The translations under genes and the position numbers were made by a program. This document shows, piece after piece, positions 6,471 to 13,622 of a stretch of DNA of 21,501 nucleotides. A model generated the notes under the pieces. It was not told the origin of the DNA and made no database searches. It saw only the letters and a program-made list of their open reading frames with translations. The DNA comes from JAPKZH01 sp964537875 (GTDB lineage: Bacteria > Acidobacteriota > Aminicenantia > Aminicenantales > UBA4085): NCBI GenBank assembly GCA_964537875.1, contig CAZIDN010000061.1, forward strand, positions 1 through 21,501, in the 5' to 3' direction. Each line of letters begins with the position of its first letter. The stretch's first letter is position 1.

Positions 6471-7661
6471 ATGCCCAAACGGCTCACCACTTCAATATTC
6501 ATATTGTATTTGCTTTCAGCCATACCCGTCCTGGCCGGCCAAAATATTACGGCACTTAAGAAAGTCGATGATCTATTGGAGCCGATCCGGCAAAAGCACA
6601 GAGTGCCCGCCCTGGCCGGCGCCATCGTGACCGGCAGAGGACTGGAAGCCATCGGGGCGGTGGGCGTACGCAAAGCCGGCACGGATCTCGCCGTAGCCAT
6701 GGAAGACCTCTGGCACATCGGCTCGGACACAAAGGCGATGACCGCCGCTCTAATCGGCAGGCTGGTGGAGCAGGGCAAGTTGAAATGGGAGACGACGATT
6801 GAGGAGGCATTTCCGGATCTTGCTCCCTCGTGGGCTTCAGCTTTTAAAGAAATTACAATCCTGCATCTGCTTTCGCACCGGGCCGGACTTCCAGCCAATC
6901 TTCTGTGGGGCCTTCTGCCACGGGCAGGCACAATCAGGGAACAGCGTTTGGCGGCGCTCAAGTCAGCGGCCGTGTTAAAACCCCTCTCTGAACCGGGAGC
7001 AAAATATCTTTACTCCAACCTGGGCTACGTCATCGCAGGGGCAATCGCGGAGAAGGCGGCAGAGGCCTCGTGGGAAGAACTGATGAAGAACATGATCTTC
7101 GAGCCATTGGGCATGAAGAGCGCAGGATTCGGCGGGGTGGGCACGCCGGGGCAGATTGACCAGCCGTGGGGACACACGGCGGACGGCCGGCCCGTCGAAG
7201 GAAACGGACCCGATATGGACAATCCTCCCGTCATGGGTCCGGCAGGCCGGGTCCACTGCTCTCTGGGGGAATGGGCATTATTTATCGCAGATCAATTGCG
7301 CGGCGCCCGCGGCGAGAAAGCCTTGTTGAAACCGGAGAGCTACCAGAAACTCCATACGCCCCCCTTCGGTGGCGACTACGCGCCGGGATGGCGGGTCGTG
7401 GAACGAGACTGGGGCGACGGTTCCGGGCTGACGCATGCCGGCAGCAACACTATGAACTATGCTGTGGCCTGGCTGGCGCCACGGCGCGATTTCGCCGTCT
7501 TGGTCGTAACCAATCAGGGTGGTGAGGCTGCCGGCAAAGCGTGCGATGAGGCGGCGTCGGCCCTGATTCGCTGGCACCAGAAATCATGGGAAAATGGCCT
7601 TGTTCAAATGATCCTTACAAATTTTATTTCTTCGGATAGCCGACAGACTGGGCAAAGGTGA
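6471..7661 (+). CDS. Secreted serine hydrolase, class C beta-lactamase / penicillin-binding family
   Basis: A 396-residue protein with a Sec signal peptide (hydrophobic residues 7-22, cleavage near VLAGQ). The serine beta-lactamase fold motifs are in order: SxxK as Ser85-Asp-Thr-Lys88, YxN as Tyr181-Ser-Asn183, and His322-Ala-Gly in place of KTG, a replacement common in esterase-like and D-aminopeptidase-like members. LLSHRAGL at 133-140 and FEPLGMKSAG at 210-219 are further family marks. It acts in the periplasm or outside the cell on an ester, peptide or beta-lactam; the substrate cannot be told and true antibiotic resistance is not implied. Start has AGGAGG eight bases upstream. Its last 38 bases overlap tail to tail with the convergent nitroreductase gene. 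Confidence 0.85.
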   Translation: MPKRLTTSIFILYLLSAIPVLAGQNITALKKVDDLLEPIRQKHRVPALAGAIVTGRGLEAIGAVGVRKAGTDLAVAMEDLWHIGSDTKAMTAALIGRLVEQGKLKWETTIEEAFPDLAPSWASAFKEITILHLLSHRAGLPANLLWGLLPRAGTIREQRLAALKSAAVLKPLSEPGAKYLYSNLGYVIAGAIAEKAAEASWEELMKNMIFEPLGMKSAGFGGVGTPGQIDQPWGHTADGRPVEGNGPDMDNPPVMGPAGRVHCSLGEWALFIADQLRGARGEKALLKPESYQKLHTPPFGGDYAPGWRVVERDWGDGSGLTHAGSNTMNYAVAWLAPRRDFAVLVVTNQGGEAAGKACDEAASALIRWHQKSWENGLVQMILTNFISSDSRQTGQR

Positions 7662-8280
7662 TGTGTTGCTCGGGCCGAAGCTGCATCACCTTGGCCATCG
7701 CCTCCCGGTCGATCAGCCCGCGGACGACCGTGGCCAACCCCTCGGAAGCGGAGAAAAGATAGACATTTTGGCTGATGAATCCGGTGTGGGTGCCCGAATA
7801 AAAGCGTCTATCCTCATCCGTGCCCCTGGGAAGCCTTGCATAGTCGGAGACAAAAATGAGGTTGAGGGGGACGTCCTTGACGAAATCCTGCGTTCCCATG
7901 GCGGCCCTAACGTCTTCGCCCAGGATTTTTTTCAATGCGTGTTCCTTCGGGAGGTAAAGGAAAAGTCCATCGGCGGTGGCCACGTAGATATCGATATCCT
8001 GCCAGTTGACCGCCGAGGGCGCGGTGCGCTTCCCCGAATCGGGCCTGTTGATTCCGTTCGCCGCCCAGAGAAGGTTGGACAAGATCTGTGGCGAGATTTT
8101 GTCCGGCCCAAATTCCCGCCTTGACTCCCGCGCTTTCAGACAGTCCATGAGCGGGCGGCCGCCCGTCATCTGCGGCGCCGGCAGGTTGACGACGACGGCC
8201 TCTTGGGCTGTCAGCCGGATTCCCATGGTCGAGACAATGAATAGAGCTAGAAACGTAATGGCGGCTTGACCTGAGTTCAT
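7624..8280 (-). CDS. Exported SagB-type nitroreductase-family oxidoreductase
   Basis: A 218-residue protein of the FMN-dependent nitroreductase fold, SagB/ThcOx branch. It has an N-terminal signal or anchor (about residues 8-25). The body begins with the typical LMDCLKARESRREFGPDKIS, then LSNLLWAANGINR and TAPSAVNWQDIDIYV, and ends with HITFAQSVGYPKK. SagB-like enzymes oxidise azolines in peptide natural products, but most single-domain exported members have no known substrate. The start codon overlaps the transpeptidase stop by one base (TAATG), and AGGAGG lies within the end of the transpeptidase gene, so translation is coupled. It is the last gene of a three-gene operon; no peptide precursor or YcaO partner is visible in this window. 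Confidence 0.8.
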   Translation of the reverse strand: MNSGQAAITFLALFIVSTMGIRLTAQEAVVVNLPAPQMTGGRPLMDCLKARESRREFGPDKISPQILSNLLWAANGINRPDSGKRTAPSAVNWQDIDIYVATADGLFLYLPKEHALKKILGEDVRAAMGTQDFVKDVPLNLIFVSDYARLPRGTDEDRRFYSGTHTGFISQNVYLFSASEGLATVVRGLIDREAMAKVMQLRPEQHITFAQSVGYPKK

Positions 8281-10061
8281 TATTCCTCCTGAAAATAGGA
8301 TTGGCGACGTGCCGTGTCTTCATCGGCTTTTAAAGACTTCGATCTGCCCTGAATAGCCGGGGGATTCTCTCTTGGAGTCTGAGGGAGCGGGGGTATCTGG
8401 CCAAGGGCCTCCATAAGCCTGGCATCCCTCTTGTAGACGTCCGGCCTGAATTGGATCATCCCATCGTCCTCCTGCCAGGCCGTGCAATAAAGAAAATATA
8501 TATTAATCGGCTCAACCAGCTTGACCGTCCGCTCGACACCGGCATCGATGGCGGTCAAGATACTCTCCAGGTCCCATCCAGGTTTTCCCCGCAAGACATA
8601 AAGGGCGAGATCGATCGGCTTTTCCGCCCGGATGCAGCCGTGGCTGAACGTACGTGAGGTTTTGGCAAAATCTTCCTGGTAGGGTGTGTCGTGGAGAAAA
8701 ATTTCGTACTCGTTCGGGAAGACGAATTTCAGCCGGCCAAGGATATTCTGGGGGCCAGGCTCCTGGCGGACCCGGAAATTCAGGTTTTTCTCGCTCAGTC
8801 TGGACCAGTCGATGCTCGTCGGATCGACCTCAACCTCCTCGTCTCCCGTCCCCCGTAGAATGAGCATCTTGTTGTTGCGGAAATAGCAGGGGTCCTGGAG
8901 GATATAGCCGACCGTTTCCTTGAGCAGGACGGGAATGGGGATGGTCCAGTAGGGATTGATGATCAGATGGGTCATCTGGCTCGAAAAATCCGGAGTCTGC
9001 CAGGCCTCGCTTCCGACCACGACCTTCATGGTCAGGGCTCTCCGCCAATCATCGAAGACCTCGAGCTCGAAATTGGCGATGTTGACGTAGATGAAACGCT
9101 CTCCGAGGTCGTGCGGCATCCAGCGCCAGCGTTCCAGGTTGGCCTCGACCTGGCGGATCCTTTCCTGCAGAGGAAGATTGAGAGCGGCCAAGGTGGGCGG
9201 GTCGAGTATGCCGCTGACCTCGAGCCCGTTCCTCGCCTGAAAATCGCGGAGAGCCGATTCCAGGGCGTCATCGAAGACATCTCTTGGTTTCTTATTCTCC
9301 CTGTTGAGGTCACCCAAGACAAGAAGACGGTCTCGAACCTGCCTGACCTCCTTCCCTTGATCGCCTTTTTGGAGGGGAGAAGTCGGGGCGAGAAGTCTCC
9401 AGTCTGTCTTTTTAGCCAAGCTGCGGTAGTGTTCCAGAGCTCTCCTGAGGTTCCCATAAAATGAATGCGGAGGAAGCAGGCTCTGGAGCGTTTCTCCGAT
9501 TCCGCCCGAGACCAGCGACTTCTCCAATATTTTTACCAGGTTTTCGTCAATGCACTTTCCCTGCCAGGCGGCCTCGGACGTTTCGGGGGCCACTTTGCCC
9601 TGACTGAGATGGGAGGCAAAGGTGAAAAACGCGTCGCTGCACAGCAACTCGAGATCGGCTGCCATCGAGGCCGCGGCCGGCTTCCTTTTCTTCAACCCTT
9701 TCTCGGCCGTCCTGCCCAGGTCCTCGATTTTCGCCAGATGATAGTCCGAGGCGGTGAGGCCCTCGAGCGGTGCCAGCTCGATCGCCTCAATCAACGATTG
9801 GATCTGGGGCGACAAGCCTTCTGGCTGAATCCAGGCCGGCCGGAAATTCCGCTGTCCGTAGAATAGAAGAAGGAGATCGGGGGCCAGAATAATTTCGCCG
9901 GCGGCTTCGATGGGCCCATGGCTGACCGTCGAGCGGAGCCGTTCGCGGAGAGCTTGCTGAATTGGCTCGAGATCATCCGCCGATGCCAGGTCTTCCGGAC
10001 ATAGCCCGGCGGGTGTCCAAGAGCCCGTCAGCAGACAGATCAGTAAAATGAACGGTGTCAT
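8280..10061 (-). CDS. L,D-transpeptidase, YcbB/LdtD type
   Basis: A 593-residue exported protein. Order of parts: signal peptide (1-20), a scaffold region typical of YcbB-like proteins (about 30-220), a peptidoglycan-binding domain (about 228-300, QKGDQGKEVRQVRDRLLVLG to SGILDPPTLAALN) and a YkuD catalytic domain (about 322-500). The active-site set SHGCIR is complete, with His474, Cys476 and Arg478; His457 in FLHDTP is the other conserved histidine. These enzymes make 3-3 cross-links in peptidoglycan or attach proteins to it in the periplasm and resist most beta-lactams except carbapenems. The start overlaps the stop of the upstream gene by four bases (ATGA), and the downstream gene overlaps its stop, so it is the middle gene of an operon. 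About 90 residues follow the catalytic domain, ending in a proline- and lysine-rich tail. Confidence 0.9.
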   Translation of the reverse strand: MTPFILLICLLTGSWTPAGLCPEDLASADDLEPIQQALRERLRSTVSHGPIEAAGEIILAPDLLLLFYGQRNFRPAWIQPEGLSPQIQSLIEAIELAPLEGLTASDYHLAKIEDLGRTAEKGLKKRKPAAASMAADLELLCSDAFFTFASHLSQGKVAPETSEAAWQGKCIDENLVKILEKSLVSGGIGETLQSLLPPHSFYGNLRRALEHYRSLAKKTDWRLLAPTSPLQKGDQGKEVRQVRDRLLVLGDLNRENKKPRDVFDDALESALRDFQARNGLEVSGILDPPTLAALNLPLQERIRQVEANLERWRWMPHDLGERFIYVNIANFELEVFDDWRRALTMKVVVGSEAWQTPDFSSQMTHLIINPYWTIPIPVLLKETVGYILQDPCYFRNNKMLILRGTGDEEVEVDPTSIDWSRLSEKNLNFRVRQEPGPQNILGRLKFVFPNEYEIFLHDTPYQEDFAKTSRTFSHGCIRAEKPIDLALYVLRGKPGWDLESILTAIDAGVERTVKLVEPINIYFLYCTAWQEDDGMIQFRPDVYKRDARLMEALGQIPPLPQTPRENPPAIQGRSKSLKADEDTARRQSYFQEE

Positions 10062-11176
10062 AAAGCTTCTATTTTGTAGAAGCCGTTGATCTGGCCGGCC
10101 TTGTTGAGTTCTCTGCCGATCAGCTTGGTCGGGGCCCCGAAGGAAGAATAGCGTTCATCAAACAACATGGTCAGCCCGTCCTGGCGCCAGGGCGGGACGC
10201 TGACCGAATAGTTGTTGGCGTATAAGATGAGCGCCATTCCCTCCGAATTCATTCCGGCCAGGTCAAACAGCTTCCTGACAAGAATGGCCGGAGTCTCTCC
10301 GGAATCCTTATAGGGGATTCTATTCTTTTCGCAGAGAGCTTGGATTTTAGAGTAGGGGACTTTTGCCGTGACGCTGTTCCCCACCAGGGTGAGGACAAGC
10401 TTATTCAGGCTGCCCATGCTGATGTCGTACTTTTCTCTTTTTATGATGCCGCCGTCGGGGCCCACAAAGTAAGCCCCCGGTACCAGATCATCCTTCGTCG
10501 CCTCGATCCTGCATAGATCCGCCAAATCTTTCCAGGCCTGCCCTCCCTCGGCGCCGCCGTGGATGAACCAGCCGTAGGGGGTCGCCCTGATTTTTCTGGC
10601 CTGCTCAAACCCGTCGCCGCTCCAATATTCCCTGGGAATATTGTCCTTGCTGGCGGAGAAGTAGGCCTTCTCCGACTCAGCCGGGACGACGGCGTACCAG
10701 TCGGTGGACCTGGCCATGATTCGTGCGCCCGCCGAGGGAAAGTCCGATTTGAGATGCTCATAGAGGTCGGGAATGGTCAGCCCGTATTTTTGCGCTTGGA
10801 TTGCAGCGCCGGTCTTGCAGTAGCCTTTGTCGTCGACAGGATGCATCGGCAACGAGTCGATCCGGCCTTTATCCAGGGGCAAGGAGTCGACGCTCACTCT
10901 GTCAAGCGTCCTGTACCACGAATCCGGTATCGGGATGGCCGTCTCGCCGATCGTCCTTTCCAGCGGGAGGAGCCTCGACAGAGGCCGCTTTTTGGCGAGC
11001 TCCGTCACAACAGCCACCGAGGCGGCCGTCAGGGCGGTCCCGCCGATGATCCATTTGAGGGCGTCTCTCCGATCGATTGTTTTTTCTTCGGCTTTCATCT
11101 CTTTCACCCGGGCATATGATATATCAACTCGAAAAAATTCTCCATTCAGACCGTCAAATGGGATTAACAGCTTCAC
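10058..11176 (-). CDS. Exported protein of unknown function with Tat-like signal
   Basis: I do not recognise this 372-residue protein. The start taken is GTG at 11176, with AGGGAGG about six bases upstream; a second possible start is ATG at 11098, giving a more normal signal length. Around residue 35 is a twin-arginine stretch (IDRRDALKW) followed by a hydrophobic run (IIGGTALTAASVAVV), so export by Tat or membrane anchoring is likely. The remaining 300 residues are soluble, rich in Tyr, Trp and Gly, with a distinctive patch around YGWFIHGGAEGGQAWKDLADL and GAYFVGPDGGII. No cofactor or catalytic motif is clear. It is the first gene of an operon with the L,D-transpeptidase and nitroreductase, which suggests an envelope role; that is inference only. 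Confidence 0.7.
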   Translation of the reverse strand: MKLLIPFDGLNGEFFRVDISYARVKEMKAEEKTIDRRDALKWIIGGTALTAASVAVVTELAKKRPLSRLLPLERTIGETAIPIPDSWYRTLDRVSVDSLPLDKGRIDSLPMHPVDDKGYCKTGAAIQAQKYGLTIPDLYEHLKSDFPSAGARIMARSTDWYAVVPAESEKAYFSASKDNIPREYWSGDGFEQARKIRATPYGWFIHGGAEGGQAWKDLADLCRIEATKDDLVPGAYFVGPDGGIIKREKYDISMGSLNKLVLTLVGNSVTAKVPYSKIQALCEKNRIPYKDSGETPAILVRKLFDLAGMNSEGMALILYANNYSVSVPPWRQDGLTMLFDERYSSFGAPTKLIGRELNKAGQINGFYKIEAL

Positions 11177-11238
11177 TTCGCCTCCCTGAATTCAAATGAG
11201 ATAGCACCGATCTCCAGAGCGTCTTTTTTATTAGAGGC

Positions 11239-11286
11239 TTGAGACCTATATATAAAATGCATATAATTATATGCAAATTATATATA
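11239..11286 (+). promoter_or_regulatory. Promoter centred on a 40-bp palindrome, between divergent genes
   Basis: Plus-strand promoter: TTGAGA (11239-11244), 17-base spacer, TATAAT (11262-11267). The -10 box lies at the centre of a perfect 18-bp palindrome, TGCATATAATTATATGCA (11258-11275), which extends to a 40-bp imperfect palindrome at 11247-11286 with only two mismatched pairs. On the minus strand TTGCAT with TATATA at 16-18 bases gives a weaker promoter toward the envelope operon. The nucleotidyltransferase encoded next carries an N-terminal winged helix and is the natural candidate to bind here. Confidence 0.65.
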
Positions 11287-11298
11287 AGGATCACGGCA

Positions 11299-11937
11299 AT
11301 GCTAAAACTCTCGAAAAATAAAGCGCTGCTGCTCCGGCTTTTCTACACCAACCCGGACCAGCAATATTTTATCCAGGAGATAGGGAGGATCCTGGCCAAG
11401 AAGCCAGGCGTTTTTCAAAGGACTCTTTATGATCTGGAGCGTGAAGGAATTTTGCAAAGCGAATATATGGCCAACGCGAGGTATTTTCGAGCCAACAGAG
11501 AATATCCCCTTTATAAAGAGTACAGAAGTATCGTCTCTAAAACGATTGGGGTTATCGGAAGCATCAAAGAAGTCCTCGAAAAAGCCGGCCGGATCGATTT
11601 TTCTTTTCTTTATGGATCGTTTGCCAAGAGCAAGGAAGATTACCTTTCGGATATCGATCTTGTTATCGTAGGTGCTCCCGACGAAGATCTGATTATTCGA
11701 GAATTCGGAAAACTCGAGGAGTACTTGAAGCGGGAAATCAATTATAAGCTCTATTCGCTAAAAAGCTTTCTCGAAAGTGCCCGGCGCAAGGACCCATTTC
11801 TATTGGGAATACTTAAGGACCATGTGATCATGCTCATTGGAGGAGAGGATGAATTACCAAGGACTGCTGAAGGATCATCTTATAAAAAAACAAAGCCCAG
11901 ATCTCGAACAGATAAAAAATCAACTAAAAAGAGCTAA
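11299..11937 (+). CDS. Winged-helix / MNT nucleotidyltransferase (antitoxin of an MNT-HEPN pair)
   Basis: A 212-residue protein from ATG 11299, preceded by AAGGA; the frame extends upstream to 11239 but that part overlaps the promoter and was excluded. Residues 1-80 form a winged helix-turn-helix (QQYFIQEIGRILAKKPGVFQRTLYDLEREGIL). Residues 100-185 are a minimal nucleotidyltransferase with the GSx10DxD motif intact: Gly106-Ser107 and Asp118-Ile-Asp120. Such proteins partner with HEPN toxins, often by adding AMP to them, and may repress their own promoter. The HEPN gene that follows is broken, so this protein may now be an orphan. Its frame runs 89 bases into the HEPN gene, giving a lysine- and serine-rich tail that may be a run-on past a lost stop. 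Confidence 0.8.
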   Translation: MLKLSKNKALLLRLFYTNPDQQYFIQEIGRILAKKPGVFQRTLYDLEREGILQSEYMANARYFRANREYPLYKEYRSIVSKTIGVIGSIKEVLEKAGRIDFSFLYGSFAKSKEDYLSDIDLVIVGAPDEDLIIREFGKLEEYLKREINYKLYSLKSFLESARRKDPFLLGILKDHVIMLIGGEDELPRTAEGSSYKKTKPRSRTDKKSTKKS

Positions 11938-12125
11938 AAAAGATTTATTGACTGCACCTCTTGCTGCGATTCAACCGAATGCGGAGAAAAAGACATGATT
12001 TTATCTATGATTCGCAAAATCACGCGACAGTCTCTGAAACAAAATCGGCGATTAAGACAGCCAGGGAATTCATAGATGAAATTATTACAATGGTAGCGGA
12101 AGAATCGGCGGGAGGCTTGTTTTGA
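11849..12125 (+). pseudogene. HEPN toxin gene with internal deletion and frameshift
   Basis: The gene starts well, at ATG 11849 behind GGAGGAGAGG, and reads MNYQGLLKDHLIKKQSPDLE, then KNQLKRAKKDLLTA, the normal first helix of MNT-linked HEPN proteins. At about 11955-11970 the frame breaks and stops at 11996-11998. The C-terminal part continues in another frame from about 11970 to the stop at 12123-12125: FNRMRRKRHDFIYD, then SQNHATVSETKSAIKTA and REFIDEIITMVAEE. The R-x(4-6)-H catalytic motif survives in this fragment (RMRRKRH). Complete relatives are about 140-150 residues, so some 50-60 codons of the central helices, plus a number of bases not divisible by three, have been lost. The product cannot fold as a HEPN toxin. 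Confidence 0.8.
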
Positions 12126-12137
12126 AAATGAAGCTGA

Positions 12138-12476
12138 ATGAAGGGAATTGATATTGTGTCCCGGATACTTCCAGACTCCCTGGGTGAGAGGCCGCGGCAG
12201 CCGAATTCGTCTGATAAGAAGGAGGTGGATTCGGCATGCTTGGATCCCGGGCTGTCACTTCAAGTTTGTAGGGATATTGCTTCGTACCTCCGGGTAAGTC
12301 CTCTTCCCGTTGGTAAGCCCCGGATAAAAAAACTGTCGGGCTATACCCCGCCGCTCTATCGGTTAAGAAGCGGAGATTTTCGCGCTTATTATCGGATCAA
12401 GGAAGGAGAGGTCGTTGTCCCGGCCGTCCGGCAAAAAAAAGACAGCGACAAATTTTTCAGAAGGATCCGTAAATAA
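12138..12476 (+). pseudogene. RelE/ParE-family toxin relic lacking its N-terminus
   Basis: From codon 12255 onward the frame matches the toxin at 3679-4023 from its Ser26 to near its end: by hand count about 50 of 71 residues are identical (SLQVCRDI, GKPRIKKL, PPLYRLRSGD, KEG, KDS). Before that point the 39 codons of the frame share nothing clear with the toxin's first strand and helix, there is no ribosome site at ATG 12138, and no antitoxin gene precedes it. It is best read as a headless remnant of a second Phd/RelE module. A perfect AAGGAGGT at 12219-12226 precedes only a 12-codon frame that stops at 12271, perhaps a trace of the join. Confidence 0.7.
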
Positions 12477-12605
12477 CGCCAAATTTACAAGAAGGGGAAG
12501 CTTATTGATAAAGGACCAAGAGGCCATAGTCATTCGAAGAAAAAGCGGATTATATGACATGGATGAAGGATTATCTGAAAATAAACACTCAGGCAATGCC
12601 GATGA

Positions 12606-12635
12606 TTGACATGCGGCGATCGATTTCATTATATT
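12606..12635 (+). promoter_or_regulatory. Promoter of the second MNT/HEPN operon
   Basis: Consensus TTGACA (12606-12611), 18-base spacer, TATATT (12630-12635). The expected start of transcription is near 12642, only about 16 bases before the ATG at 12658, and no ribosome site is visible in this very short leader. The mRNA may be translated almost leaderless. Confidence 0.6.
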
Positions 12636-12657
12636 ATCAGTATAAAAAAACGAGCAT

Positions 12658-13200
12658 ATGCCCGAAATATTAGACTTTTTAACACCGACGACTTTAAAAG
12701 TTCTGGAGTTCTTTTTCGTCAACCCGGTGGCTGAATTCCACGAGCGAGAAATCATCCGGAACGCGCATATCAGCAAGGGTTCTGCGAACAAAATTCTCCG
12801 GCGGCTTGCCGAGCTAGCGCTGCTGATCAGAACCAAGAAAGGCCGGATGGTCTTCTATAGACTGGATGAAAGTAATCCGGTTGTGAAACAGCTTAAGATC
12901 CTGAGAAACGTTTGGGCACTCAGAGACTTCGTCGCCGAAAACGAGGAGTGGACGAAGAAAATAATCCTTTTCGGAAGCGGCGCCGAAGGGACGGACGTCA
13001 GTGAAAGCGACATCGATATCCTTATCCTTACGGATGAAAAAACGTCCCTAATGGACAGCGTAAGCCGGTTCAACCGGAAGAGCGCAAGAAAAATCTCGCC
13101 CATCGTCCTTGACATGGAAGATTTCGTGAAAATGAAAAGGGAAGATAAGCCGCTTTTTGAAAGAATAGACCGGGGGGTCATCTTGTGGGAGAAAACGTGA
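12658..13200 (+). CDS. Winged-helix / MNT nucleotidyltransferase (antitoxin)
   Basis: A 180-residue protein. Residues 8-70 form a winged helix-turn-helix: LTPTTLKVLEFFFVNP, then HEREIIRNAHISKGSANKIL, and a wing ending in VFYRLD. Residues 100-175 are a minimal nucleotidyltransferase with GSx10DxD complete: Gly106-Ser107, Asp118 and Asp120 (SESDIDILIL). In HEPN-MNT toxin-antitoxin systems this partner neutralises the HEPN toxin, in studied cases by AMPylating it, while the HTH suggests self-regulation. It overlaps the next gene by four bases (GTGA). It is a different lineage from the nucleotidyltransferase at 11299: the two share architecture but little sequence apart from motifs. Confidence 0.85.
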   Translation: MPEILDFLTPTTLKVLEFFFVNPVAEFHEREIIRNAHISKGSANKILRRLAELALLIRTKKGRMVFYRLDESNPVVKQLKILRNVWALRDFVAENEEWTKKIILFGSGAEGTDVSESDIDILILTDEKTSLMDSVSRFNRKSARKISPIVLDMEDFVKMKREDKPLFERIDRGVILWEKT

Positions 13201-13622
13201 GTCTTGTAGTTCGGAAGCTGCTTGAAGAACGCAAATTGATGAAGATACGCGCTGACCGCAAACTCGTCCTCAAAGAGATAGCGGCGGCAAAAAATGATCT
13301 CAAGGACGCAAAGGAATCGCTCGAGAGCGGGAAATCTAAGTGGGCGACAATTCAGGGTTATTATTCGATGTTCCATAGCGCGCGAGCCCTGCTTTATAAC
13401 AAGGGCTTTCGGGAAAAGAGTCATTATGCATTGTTGGCAGCCATCAGAGAATTATATGCTCAGGATATCGAACGCTCTCTGATTCGAGATTTTGAGCACG
13501 GCATGTATCTGCGACAGGAAGCCGATTACGGTCTCAAGTTTTCGGCGAGCGGCGCCCGAGAAGTTATCGAAACCGCAGAGGTGCTCTTGGCAAGAGTCTC
13601 TGCAATCTTGAAGACGAGATAA
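13197..13622 (+). CDS. HEPN-domain protein, toxin partner of the MNT protein
   Basis: A 141-residue helical HEPN protein. I start it at GTG 13197, which forms a GTGA overlap with the upstream stop and has GGGAG five bases before it; a GTG at 13185 is also in frame. The sequence has the usual order: a long first helix (KEIAAAKNDLKDAKESLESGKSKWA), the second helix YYSMFHSARALLYNKGF, SHYALLAAIRELY, and a final helix after YLRQEADYG. The classical R-x(4-6)-H ribonuclease motif is absent; the RQEADYG segment occupies its place, as in many MNT-linked HEPN proteins. It may therefore act differently from RNase-type HEPN toxins or be a binding partner only. Nothing suggests truncation. Confidence 0.8.
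   Translation: MSLVVRKLLEERKLMKIRADRKLVLKEIAAAKNDLKDAKESLESGKSKWATIQGYYSMFHSARALLYNKGFREKSHYALLAAIRELYAQDIERSLIRDFEHGMYLRQEADYGLKFSASGAREVIETAEVLLARVSAILKTR

Noticed and set aside
12236..12271. Twelve-codon frame behind a perfect AAGGAGGT
   Set aside because: Too short and not conserved in any way I can see; probably debris at the edge of the RelE relic, though the ribosome site is striking.
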